Shown: positions 1-6,035 of the stretch, piece after piece
Layout of the letters: every line of letters begins with the position of its first letter
Position numbering within the stretch: the stretch's first letter is position 1
From: an uncultured bacterium
GTDB taxonomy: Bacteria; Patescibacteriota; Minisyncoccia; Phycocordibacterales; UBA918
Assembly (NCBI GenBank): GCA_913046815.1
Contig: CAJWTE010000017.1
Coordinates: 1 to 11,699 of the forward strand
Direction: 5' to 3'
Length of the DNA stretch: 11,699 nucleotides
Translations under genes and position numbers: made by a program
Notes under the pieces: generated by a model
Databases searched by the model: none
What the model saw: only the letters and a program-made list of their open reading frames with translations
Told to the model about the DNA's origin: nothing

Positions 1-944
1 CTCTCGTAAAAAAGCCTATTTTAGCTGACGAGGATGTGGATGGTTTTTCTCGAGCTATGATGAGACCCGAACAGCTAGAAAGCTTTAAAACTAACAAAGA
101 AATAGATTTCTCTTATCAACATGCTGAAAGAACTCGCTTTCGCGGAAACGGCTTCTATCAAAAATCTAATATGTCGGTAGTGCTGCGTCTTATTCCTCAA
201 GCTATACGCAGTATTCAAGAACTTAACTTACCTCCTATACTTGAGACTTTTGCGATGCGCCCACAGGGTTTCTTTTTGTGTGTAGGTCCGGTAGGACAAG
301 GTAAGTCCACAACCTTGGCTGCGATGGTTGAGCTTATTAATCAAACCAAGTCAGATCATATTGTAACCATCGAAGACCCTGTGGAATACGTCTACGAACC
401 AAAACAGTCTCTCATCGACCAAAGAGAAGTGCGTATTGATACAACTGACTTCAAAACTGCCTTAAGTGCGTCCTTTCGGCAGGATGTAGATGTGATTCTG
501 GTAGGTGAAATGAGAGATGCGGATACGATTGCCACTGCTGTGACTGCAGCTGAAACTGGTCATTTAGTCCTTTCAACTTTACATACTAACAATGCTGCAC
601 AGACCATTGACCGTATCATTGATAGTTTTACTGCAGCTCAACAAGACCAAATTCGTGTTCAGTTGGCCGGTTCTTTAGCGGGCATTTTCTCACAGCGTCT
701 AATTCCTCGCATTAGTGGTGGTATGATTCCTGCTTACGAACTTATGATTAATAACGGCGCTGTGTCCAACTTAATCCGTGAAGGACGCACCCATGAATTA
801 CAGACTGTTATTGAAACCGGTCTAGAGCAAGGTATGATTGACATGAATCGGTCTCTGGTGGATTTGGTAAAGAAAGGTGAGATTACGCCAGAGAACGCAT
901 TTGCTCACTCTATTAATCCTAAGAGTCTCGAAAGACTGATGTAG
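1..944 (+). CDS. pilT: Type IV pilus retraction ATPase PilT (5' truncated)
   Basis: Hexameric cytoplasmic ATPase that powers pilus retraction and twitching. The frame is open to the left edge, so the GTG at 36 is probably an internal Val and the gene starts before the window; about 313 residues are visible against roughly 350 usual, so some 40 N-terminal residues are missing. Counting from 36, I see Walker A GPVGQGKST (residues 84-92), the Asp box TIEDPVE (111-117), Walker B VILVGEMRD (153-161) and the His box STLHTNNAAQTIDR (180-193). AVSNLIRE (242-249) matches the PilT-specific AIRNLIRE motif, which separates PilT from PilB/GspE; the R-to-S change inside it is minor. No tetracysteine zinc motif of PilB type is present. 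The TAG stop lies one base before the pilC start, so the two are an operon and probably translationally coupled. An upstream pilB would be expected but is outside the window. Confidence 0.95.
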   Translation, partial: LVKKPILADEDVDGFSRAMMRPEQLESFKTNKEIDFSYQHAERTRFRGNGFYQKSNMSVVLRLIPQAIRSIQELNLPPILETFAMRPQGFFLCVGPVGQGKSTTLAAMVELINQTKSDHIVTIEDPVEYVYEPKQSLIDQREVRIDTTDFKTALSASFRQDVDVILVGEMRDADTIATAVTAAETGHLVLSTLHTNNAAQTIDRIIDSFTAAQQDQIRVQLAGSLAGIFSQRLIPRISGGMIPAYELMINNGAVSNLIREGRTHELQTVIETGLEQGMIDMNRSLVDLVKKGEITPENAFAHSINPKSLERLM

Positions 945-945
945 T

Positions 946-2154
946 ATGTTGTTTGCATATAAAGCTATAGACCAAAACAACGTTGTCCGCGAAGGTACGG
1001 TTGAGGCGACCAACATGGACGCTGCTATTTCTACTGTGCAAAAGCGAGGCTATACTGTTACTGATATTGATGCTGTGGATCAAAACAAGCCATTCTATGC
1101 TCTGGAAATAGAGTGGTTTCAGTCGGTGTCCAATAAGGAGGTGGTCATTTTATCTAGACAAATTGCTACTCTATTTGAGGCTCAAGTGTCCGCTTTGCGC
1201 ATCTTCAGACTATTGGCAGCTGAAGCAGATAATCCTCAATTGCAAAGAATTTTAAATAATATCTCTGAGGAGCTACAGGCTGGTAGTTCTATTTCTCGTG
1301 CCCTCTCATCACACCCGCAAGTTTTTTCAACATTTTATGTCAGTATGGTGCGCTCAGGTGAGGAGTCCGGCTCTCTAGAGAAAGCTTTTGCTTATTTGGC
1401 TGATTATTTAGACCGTTCTTATTTAGTGGTCACTAAGGTACGCAACGCTCTTATTTACCCAGCTTTCGTAGTAGGTGTATTTTTCTTAGTGATGGGACTT
1501 ATGCTCACCATGGTGATTCCTCGGATTGCCAAAATTTTGACAGAGTCAGGACAAGAATTACCAATCTATACAAAAATAGTTATTGGTATTTCAGATTTGC
1601 TAGTGAATTCTATGGGTATATTGGTTATATTGTTTGCTTTCGCTGGTATTGGAATCTGGAGATTCTTGCAAACTGAAATTGGTCAAAGAACGGTTGATGA
1701 GCTTAAAGTGTCCACACCTTATTTTGGTACTTTGAATCGACAACTATATTTAACGCGCATTTGTGACAATATTTCCACTATGCTTGGTAGCGGTATTTCT
1801 ATGGTACAAGCACTGGAAGTTACGTCTGAAGTAGTGGGCAATGGAGTATATAAAGAAATTCTCGATAACACTTTAATAGAAGTGAAGGGTGGAAGGTCTT
1901 TTGCGGATGCTATTTCTGAATATTCTGAGATCCCCGGAGTTCTTTCACAAATGGCTAAAGTGGGTGAGGAGACCGGCAACTTACCTGAAATCCTCGATAC
2001 TCTGGCAGTGTTTTATAGGCGTGAGGTTAACAACAGCGTGGATACACTTATTGGTATGATAGAGCCAGCCATGATTGTATTCTTGGGAGTTGGTGTAGCA
2101 GTGTTACTGGCTTCTGTGCTGATGCCAATCTACAATCTGACAAATACTATCTAG
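946..2154 (+). CDS. pilC: Type IV pilus inner-membrane platform protein PilC/GspF
   Basis: Polytopic platform protein that couples the PilB/PilT motors to pilin insertion and removal. At 402 residues it has the family's usual length. It opens with MLFAYKAIDQNN, the typical F-Y-K-A start of GspF proteins. Two GspF repeats are visible: the first about residues 65-190, with RSGEESGSLEKAF (136-148), the second about 265-395, with VGEETGNLPEILD (339-351). Hydrophobic helices fall near 172-195, 220-240 and 374-396, the family's three-helix pattern. The ATG follows the pilT TAG by one base (TAGTATG) and has no good Shine-Dalgarno, which suggests reinitiation. A 159-base non-coding gap follows. Confidence 0.95.
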   Translation: MLFAYKAIDQNNVVREGTVEATNMDAAISTVQKRGYTVTDIDAVDQNKPFYALEIEWFQSVSNKEVVILSRQIATLFEAQVSALRIFRLLAAEADNPQLQRILNNISEELQAGSSISRALSSHPQVFSTFYVSMVRSGEESGSLEKAFAYLADYLDRSYLVVTKVRNALIYPAFVVGVFFLVMGLMLTMVIPRIAKILTESGQELPIYTKIVIGISDLLVNSMGILVILFAFAGIGIWRFLQTEIGQRTVDELKVSTPYFGTLNRQLYLTRICDNISTMLGSGISMVQALEVTSEVVGNGVYKEILDNTLIEVKGGRSFADAISEYSEIPGVLSQMAKVGEETGNLPEILDTLAVFYRREVNNSVDTLIGMIEPAMIVFLGVGVAVLLASVLMPIYNLTNTI

Positions 2155-2191
2155 TTAGTATTAGTAGCAAAAGTTTAAGTTTTCCACAGTT

Positions 2192-2212
2192 AAGGACAAC
2201 CCAAGTGTCCTT
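2192..2212 (+). terminator. Weak hairpin terminator or operator after pilC
   Basis: A 7-bp perfect stem (AAGGACA/TGTCCTT) with a 7-base loop is followed by a short T-rich stretch that is not a clean U-tract. It may attenuate pilTC transcripts. Because it overlaps the expected -35 region of the TATAAT at 2221, it could equally be a protein-binding operator. Neither role is certain. Confidence 0.35.
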
Positions 2213-2220
2213 TATGTCCG

Positions 2221-2226
2221 TATAAT
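2221..2226 (+). promoter_or_regulatory. Candidate -10 (TATAAT) for the pilin gene
   Basis: A consensus TATAAT lies in the non-coding gap upstream of the major pilin. No good -35 is seen 16-18 bases upstream (the hexamer there reads AACCCA). The predicted start is near 2233, immediately before the 2235-2252 hairpin. A weaker alternative, TATACA at 2285-2290, would give a short leader instead. Confidence 0.45.
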
Positions 2227-2313
2227 TAAAAAAGACCCCGTACAACGTGGGTGAAGTCGAGTTTATCAGCTGAGAACTCGACGCTATACAAGTTATTAAT
2301 TTAAAATATATTT

Positions 2314-2724
2314 ATGCATAAAAAAATGCTAAAGAGAGGTTTCACACTAATCGAGCTTCTAGTGGTGATCGCAATTATTGGTATTCTAGCTTCAGTAGTG
2401 TTAGCGTCTTTGAACACAGCTCGTGACAAAGGTGCAGATGCTTCTGCTAAAGCTAGCTTGAATAACATGCGAGCTCAAGCCGAATTGGTATATGATGATG
2501 CAAGTCCTAACTCATATGCGACCGTATGTGCAGATGGCACAATATCTGCCGCTGTCACAGCTGCCGGTGATGCTACTGGTAATACAGCTGACTGTGATGA
2601 CAACGATGACGCATGGGCAGCAGAAGTATTATTGACAGACGACTCAACATATTACTGTGTTGACTCTACCGGAGTAGCACAGGAAAGCTCTTCCTCAAAG
2701 GGTGGTTCTGCTATGGCTTGTTAG
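2314..2724 (+). CDS. Major type IV pilin (prepilin)
   Basis: Structural subunit of the pilus, processed and N-methylated at the inner membrane by the PilD encoded just downstream. The class III signal is textbook: short basic leader MHKKMLKRG with cleavage between G9 and F10, then FTLIELLVVIAIIGILASVV, with Glu at mature position 5 (E14) and a roughly 20-residue hydrophobic helix. The globular part is short (mature about 127 residues), Ala/Asp/Ser-rich and acidic. It has four cysteines (72, 94, 115, 136), the last at the C-terminus, suggesting two disulfides. The ATG at 2314 is taken as the start; ATG 2326 would leave a shorter leader, MLKRG, and is also possible. There is no Shine-Dalgarno. 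It has its own upstream leader and a strong downstream palindrome, so it is probably transcribed on its own at high level. It could be a very abundant pseudopilin, but its position favours the major pilin. Confidence 0.9.
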   Translation: MHKKMLKRGFTLIELLVVIAIIGILASVVLASLNTARDKGADASAKASLNNMRAQAELVYDDASPNSYATVCADGTISAAVTAAGDATGNTADCDDNDDAWAAEVLLTDDSTYYCVDSTGVAQESSSSKGGSAMAC

Positions 2725-2739
2725 TTTAATTAAACTAAC
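2720..2739. repeat. 20-bp perfect palindrome over the pilin stop codon
   Basis: Positions 2720-2729 are the exact reverse complement of 2730-2739, centred on AATT with no spacer, and the palindrome includes the pilin TAG. It lies just before the 36-bp palindrome. It may be a dyad for a DNA-binding protein or an RNA fold at the 3' end of the pilin mRNA. Confidence 0.7.
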
Positions 2740-2742
2740 TGA

Positions 2743-2778
2743 AAAGAAAAAGCATGCATTAATGCATGCTTTTTCTTT
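2743..2778 (+). terminator. 36-bp perfect palindrome, probable bidirectional terminator
   Basis: An uninterrupted 18+18-bp palindrome. The outer parts are A-rich on the left and T-rich on the right (GCTTTTTCTTT), around a core of AGCATGCATTAATGCATGCT. The A-tract/stem/T-tract arrangement is that of a Rho-independent terminator working in both directions. It separates the pilin gene from pilD and would give the pilin mRNA a stable 3' end. Confidence 0.8.
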
Positions 2779-2819
2779 GGCCATAAAAGCAACACAACGT
2801 TATTTTTGTAATTATAAAT

Positions 2820-2834
2820 TGTTATACTGATCAT
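2820..2834 (+). promoter_or_regulatory. Extended -10 promoter, leaderless pilD start
   Basis: TGTTATACT (2820-2828) is an extended -10 (TGn plus TATACT). Exactly 6 bases separate it from the pilD ATG at 2835, so initiation would fall on or within a base of the A of ATG, giving a leaderless mRNA. No Shine-Dalgarno is present. The same geometry occurs before gatC. Confidence 0.6.
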
Positions 2835-3695
2835 ATGTTTGAATTTTTTATTTTAAATATGTCAGTGATACCAGATTGGTACACCATAGCAACTTTCGCA
2901 CTGCTTGGTGGAATAATTGGCAGCTTTTTAAATGTGGTAGCGTATCGTATGCATACAGGGGCTTCTCTTAGTGGCCGTTCTCGCTGCTTTTCTTGTGGCA
3001 AAGTTCTTTCTCCATGGGAACTAGTCCCGTTTTTTTCTTGGTTATTACAAAAGGGTCAATGTAGAGATTGTGGGGCTCGTATACCAATACGTGACTTCTT
3101 GGTGGAATCATTAACTGGGGCAATGTTTGTATGGGTACTATTAACCTCTGATACTGCACTTGGGCTGGGGCTGAATTTAATACTTGTATCGCTCATAGTC
3201 TTGGTGTTCATTTACGATTTGGTTCATATGATTATTCCAGACGAGCTGGTACTACTGTTATTGTTCCTAGGGTTGGGTAACTTGCTTTATATCTGGTTGC
3301 AGGTTGGGAGTTGGGAACTCATTACTTCACATGTTTATGCCGCTTTAGTGACTGTCGGTATACTCGGCAGCCTTTGGTTGGTGTCACATGGACGATGGAT
3401 TGGCTTGGGGGATGTGAAACTTATTTTACCTTTAGGTCTTTTCTTGAATATTTCAGAAGCTATGTCGATGGTGATGCTGTCTTTTTGGATCGGTGCTTTG
3501 GTGGGGGTTATGTTATTGATATATCCTAAAGCAGTTTATCTTTATAAGCGATATACCCTAGGCTCTGTGGCTAAAAGTGCCAGATATTTTACAATGAAGA
3601 GTGAGATACCATTCGCACCTTTTATTTTAGTAGCGTTTTGGTTGGTTTATTTATACGACATAAATGTTTTTGACCTTTTCACCTACACAATCTAA
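2835..3695 (+). CDS. pilD: Prepilin peptidase / N-methyltransferase PilD
   Basis: Bifunctional inner-membrane aspartyl protease that removes prepilin leaders after Gly and methylates the new N-terminus. At 286 residues it is full length. The N-terminal domain shows GSFLNVVAYRM (29-39) and the cytoplasmic tetracysteine zinc motif CFSC...CRDC (C51, C54, C76, C79) with the family signature VPFFSWL (64-70). Candidate catalytic aspartates are D128 in FIYDLVHMIIPDEL and D193 in GLGDVKL. Seven or eight hydrophobic helices follow the usual pattern, and EIPFAPF (257-263) is the conserved late motif. The start at 2835 is chosen because it sits 6 bases from a good extended -10; ATG 2859 is an alternative. 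Its substrates are likely the pilin upstream and the four minor pilins downstream. Its 3' end overlaps the next gene by 32 bases. Confidence 0.94.
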   Translation: MFEFFILNMSVIPDWYTIATFALLGGIIGSFLNVVAYRMHTGASLSGRSRCFSCGKVLSPWELVPFFSWLLQKGQCRDCGARIPIRDFLVESLTGAMFVWVLLTSDTALGLGLNLILVSLIVLVFIYDLVHMIIPDELVLLLLFLGLGNLLYIWLQVGSWELITSHVYAALVTVGILGSLWLVSHGRWIGLGDVKLILPLGLFLNISEAMSMVMLSFWIGALVGVMLLIYPKAVYLYKRYTLGSVAKSARYFTMKSEIPFAPFILVAFWLVYLYDINVFDLFTYTI

Positions 3696-4272
3696 GAGTA
3701 ATTTCAGTCAAGGTTTTACTTTGGTAGAGATGCTTATCACACTCGCTATCATTAGTTTGATTATCGGTGTCATGTTGATCCGGCACGGGGCTTTTAATAG
3801 CGCTACCTTACTAAAAAATCAAACTTTTGAAATTGCTTTGGATATAAGAGAAGCGCAGATTTTTGCCATTAGTGCTCGTGGCAACAACGCAGAGTTTAGG
3901 GAAGAATATGGTATTCACTTCAATATAGACAGTCCGGGTGAATATTTGTTTTTTGTAGATGATGGCAGTACAACCCCACCTCGTTATAACAGCGGAGAAG
4001 AGATTAATCCTGTACGTTTACTTGATGATAGGTTTGAGATCATAGCCTTATGTGTTGATGTAGATACATCCGAAAATTGTGATATTGATTGGTTAGACGT
4101 TAGTTTTGGACGTCCCAACTTCGATGCTGGTATCCGTTACTCGCCTCCTTCCGGAGTACAAACAACTCAATCGGCGCGTATAGACATTGCTGCTAAGAAT
4201 GATATCACTTTTGTGCGTAGCATATATGTTACTGCAACAGGACAAATTAATGTAGGTTACAATGAAAGTTAG
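3664..4272 (+). CDS. GspH/FimT-like minor pseudopilin
   Basis: Minor pilin, probably part of the pilus tip or initiation complex. Leader MFLTFSPTQSKSNFSQG is followed by FTLVEMLITLAIISLIIGVML, with cleavage after G17 and Glu at mature position 5. The region after the helix (FEIALDIREAQIFAISARG) resembles GspH/FimT, where a stretch of this kind precedes the beta-rich head. Length is 202 residues. The ATG at 3664 directly follows an in-frame TAA, and no start codon exists between the pilD stop and the cleavage site, so overlap with pilD is unavoidable. The TAG stop is one base from the next gene's ATG. The family call is moderately sure, the prepilin call very sure. Confidence 0.85.
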   Translation: MFLTFSPTQSKSNFSQGFTLVEMLITLAIISLIIGVMLIRHGAFNSATLLKNQTFEIALDIREAQIFAISARGNNAEFREEYGIHFNIDSPGEYLFFVDDGSTTPPRYNSGEEINPVRLLDDRFEIIALCVDVDTSENCDIDWLDVSFGRPNFDAGIRYSPPSGVQTTQSARIDIAAKNDITFVRSIYVTATGQINVGYNES

Positions 4273-4273
4273 T

Positions 4274-4882
4274 ATGCAAACAAAACAGCGTGGCTTTTCA
4301 CTCATTGAGTTACTTATAGCACTCACTTTATTTTCCGGAGTCATTACTATGGTTACGGGCGTAGTTCTTACTATGGTGGACGCAAACGCAAAATCACAAA
4401 ATATTCAACTTCTAACAAATAACTTGACGTTTGCACTCGATAGTCTTTCCAGAGAAATCAGAACTGGTTTCTATTACTACTGCTATAGCAGCCAAACCAA
4501 TACTCCTGATGAAACCGGTACCAGAGATTGTGCTAACGGTGGTAAATTTATGTCTGTTATGGAAGCGGGAGAGAGCCTTACTGCCGGGTATTCCAGTAAC
4601 AGAATTGATTACTATTATGATGATAATTACTATACAGACGCAGATGGCAACGAATACGGGGCTATTTTGAGGAGGTTCGATAATGGAGAAGGATGGATAC
4701 CTCTTACTTCAGAAAATGTAAAAATTACCAACATGGAATTTATAGTAACTGGATCTAGTAGAGCGGACGAGGTTCAGCCTGCCGTTACTATATATTTAGA
4801 AGGTACCATGGGTGACTTTGAGGACGTTCAATCTGAATTCAGTCTGCAAACCACTATAATTCAAAGGATTATCGATGTTTAG
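4274..4882 (+). CDS. PilW/GspJ-like minor pseudopilin
   Basis: Prepilin-like protein of 202 residues with leader MQTKQRG and helix FSLIELLIALTLFSGVITMVTGVVL; Glu at mature position 5 is kept. The segment after it (NNLTFALDSLSREIRTG) is the typical PilW/GspJ pattern in which a helical stretch with SREIR precedes the beta domain. I prefer ATG 4274 over ATG 4262: it is preceded by TAGT as at five other starts here, and it gives the shorter, conventional leader. Two cysteines (CYSS and RDCAN) flank a tyrosine-rich segment. It belongs to a run of four minor pilins expected to form the H/I/J/K-type tip complex. Confidence 0.84.
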   Translation: MQTKQRGFSLIELLIALTLFSGVITMVTGVVLTMVDANAKSQNIQLLTNNLTFALDSLSREIRTGFYYYCYSSQTNTPDETGTRDCANGGKFMSVMEAGESLTAGYSSNRIDYYYDDNYYTDADGNEYGAILRRFDNGEGWIPLTSENVKITNMEFIVTGSSRADEVQPAVTIYLEGTMGDFEDVQSEFSLQTTIIQRIIDV

Positions 4883-4887
4883 TTAGT

Positions 4888-5460
4888 ATGAAATATCAAA
4901 CTACACAAATAGGCTTTTCTATCGTAGAAGTATTGGTCGCCATCAGTATTTTGTTGATTGGTACTCTTGGACCGTTGGTAATAGCGGGTGAGACCTTGCA
5001 AAAAGCTAGAATTGCACAAGAGAGAAACCAGGCCTTTTTGTTTGCACAGGAAGCAATCGAGGGATTTATTCTTATGAGAAACAATACAGCTTTAGAGCAT
5101 ATTGAAGGAAATGGTGATTCATGGGATTGGTATGGTGACAGCTCAATTAGTGACTGTCGTGATTCGTCTGGCTGCGGTCTGGACTTTGAAGACGAAAATG
5201 TGACTGATGTGGTTGATTGTAGTAATGAAGAAAACTGCCGATTATATTTTGATGCTGGAGATAATCGAGCTCGTTATACTCACGATAACGGTGGTACTGC
5301 CACTCCATATGTGCGCATTATTTATCTCAATAATACATCTGATGGTGGAGTTACCAGCGCTAGCGTAGAGGTGGTCGTAAAATGGACGACTACCAGTGGC
5401 GCTGAAAATATGGAGGTAAGGCTCAGGTCATATTTAAACGACATTTATAATATTGACTAG
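4888..5460 (+). CDS. PilV/GspI-like minor pseudopilin
   Basis: Prepilin-like protein of 190 residues. Leader MKYQTTQIG is followed by FSIVEVLVAISILLIGTLGPLVIA, with Glu at mature position 5. The stretch ARIAQERNQAFLFAQEAIEGFILMRNN matches PilV/GspI proteins, which have A-Q-EA-E-G-LR just after the helix. The head holds a cluster of cysteines (C-x5-C about 20 residues before C-x5-C) in an Asp-rich region, suggesting disulfides. The start follows the previous stop by five bases and again has TAGT immediately upstream. GspI-type subunits nucleate the tip complex with GspJ and GspK types, which flank it here. Confidence 0.83.
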   Translation: MKYQTTQIGFSIVEVLVAISILLIGTLGPLVIAGETLQKARIAQERNQAFLFAQEAIEGFILMRNNTALEHIEGNGDSWDWYGDSSISDCRDSSGCGLDFEDENVTDVVDCSNEENCRLYFDAGDNRARYTHDNGGTATPYVRIIYLNNTSDGGVTSASVEVVVKWTTTSGAENMEVRLRSYLNDIYNID

Positions 5461-5461
5461 T

Positions 5462-6022
5462 ATGCATAAGAAACACAAGGAAGGATTCGCGTTGCTCATC
5501 ACTATTATTGTAGTGGGCGTACTTTTGACTATTGGCGTATCAATGTTGGACATAACTGTAAAACAGTTGCAGTTGTCAGCTACTGCCAGAGACTCAGAAT
5601 TAGCCTTTATGGCGGCAAGTGCCGGAATTGAATGTACTCATGCTACTAGATTAAACATGGGTTTGGCTGGGGGTAACATAGATACTACAGCTGATTTTTA
5701 TTGTTTTGAGACAAATGAGGCTGTTACTGCCGTCACAGAAAGTGTAGTTGGAGACTCTGATCCAGAAATATATCAGTTTTCTGATGAAATAGATTGGACA
5801 ATAGACGGGCAGGAAGTATGCACTCAGTATGACCTGTATTTGATAGATGCTGCAACCGAGAATACTGACATAGACTATACCTTCATTGGACAAGGGGTAG
5901 ATTCGAAGGAATGTTTGGCAGGTAATATATGCACAATAATTTTTACGAGAGGATATAACAACGAATGTACGGACTTAGATAATTTGCGTACAGTCCAGAG
6001 AGAGCTTACTATAGACTTCTAA
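5462..6022 (+). CDS. PilX/GspK-like minor pseudopilin
   Basis: Small membrane-anchored prepilin-like protein of 186 residues. Leader MHKKHKEG is followed by FALLITIIVVGVLLTIGVSML. Mature position 5 is Ile, not Glu. Lack of this Glu is characteristic of GspK, and the GFALLI start is typical of PilX N-terminal proteins. SELAFMAASAGIECTHATRLN follows, in keeping with the family's 'A..AAeaGie' pattern. Cysteines in the head (EVCTQYD, KECLAGNICT, NECTDL) suggest disulfides. ATG 5462 is preferred over an in-frame TTG at 5453 because TAGTATG matches the other junctions. It would cap the tip complex. A TATAAT at 5446-5451 lies inside the previous gene, but no -35 supports a promoter there. Confidence 0.82.
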   Translation: MHKKHKEGFALLITIIVVGVLLTIGVSMLDITVKQLQLSATARDSELAFMAASAGIECTHATRLNMGLAGGNIDTTADFYCFETNEAVTAVTESVVGDSDPEIYQFSDEIDWTIDGQEVCTQYDLYLIDAATENTDIDYTFIGQGVDSKECLAGNICTIIFTRGYNNECTDLDNLRTVQRELTIDF

Positions 6023-6035
6023 ACACCAGTTTAGT

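Larger units (their letters stand above)
2155..2313 (+). other. Pilin leader/intergenic region with three hairpins
   Basis: This gap between pilC and the pilin gene holds no convincing ORF. It contains three inverted repeats: AAGGACA/TGTCCTT (2192-2212, 7-base loop), ACCCCG/CG(t)GGGT (2235-2252, one bulged T) and GTCGAGTT/AACTCGAC (2256-2282, 11-base loop). A perfect TATAAT at 2221-2226 lies between the first and second. If it is a -10 element, the transcript would begin near 2233 and carry the second and third hairpins in an approximately 80-base leader. I do not recognise a riboswitch class. The pairing is seen directly; the leader role is inferred. Confidence 0.6.

Noticed and set aside
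2180..2188. TTTTCCACA, a match to a relaxed DnaA box
   Set aside because: A single 9-mer matching TTWTNCACA is expected by chance; no cluster, AT-rich unwinding region or dnaA gene is nearby.
4262..4273. Upstream ATG for the PilW-like gene
   Set aside because: It overlaps the preceding gene, gives a longer leader, and the ATG at 4274 has the recurrent TAGT context.
5446..5451. Perfect TATAAT inside the end of the PilV-like gene
   Set aside because: No -35 or TGn extension, spacing to the next ATG differs from the two leaderless promoters, and it encodes ordinary Tyr-Asn codons.
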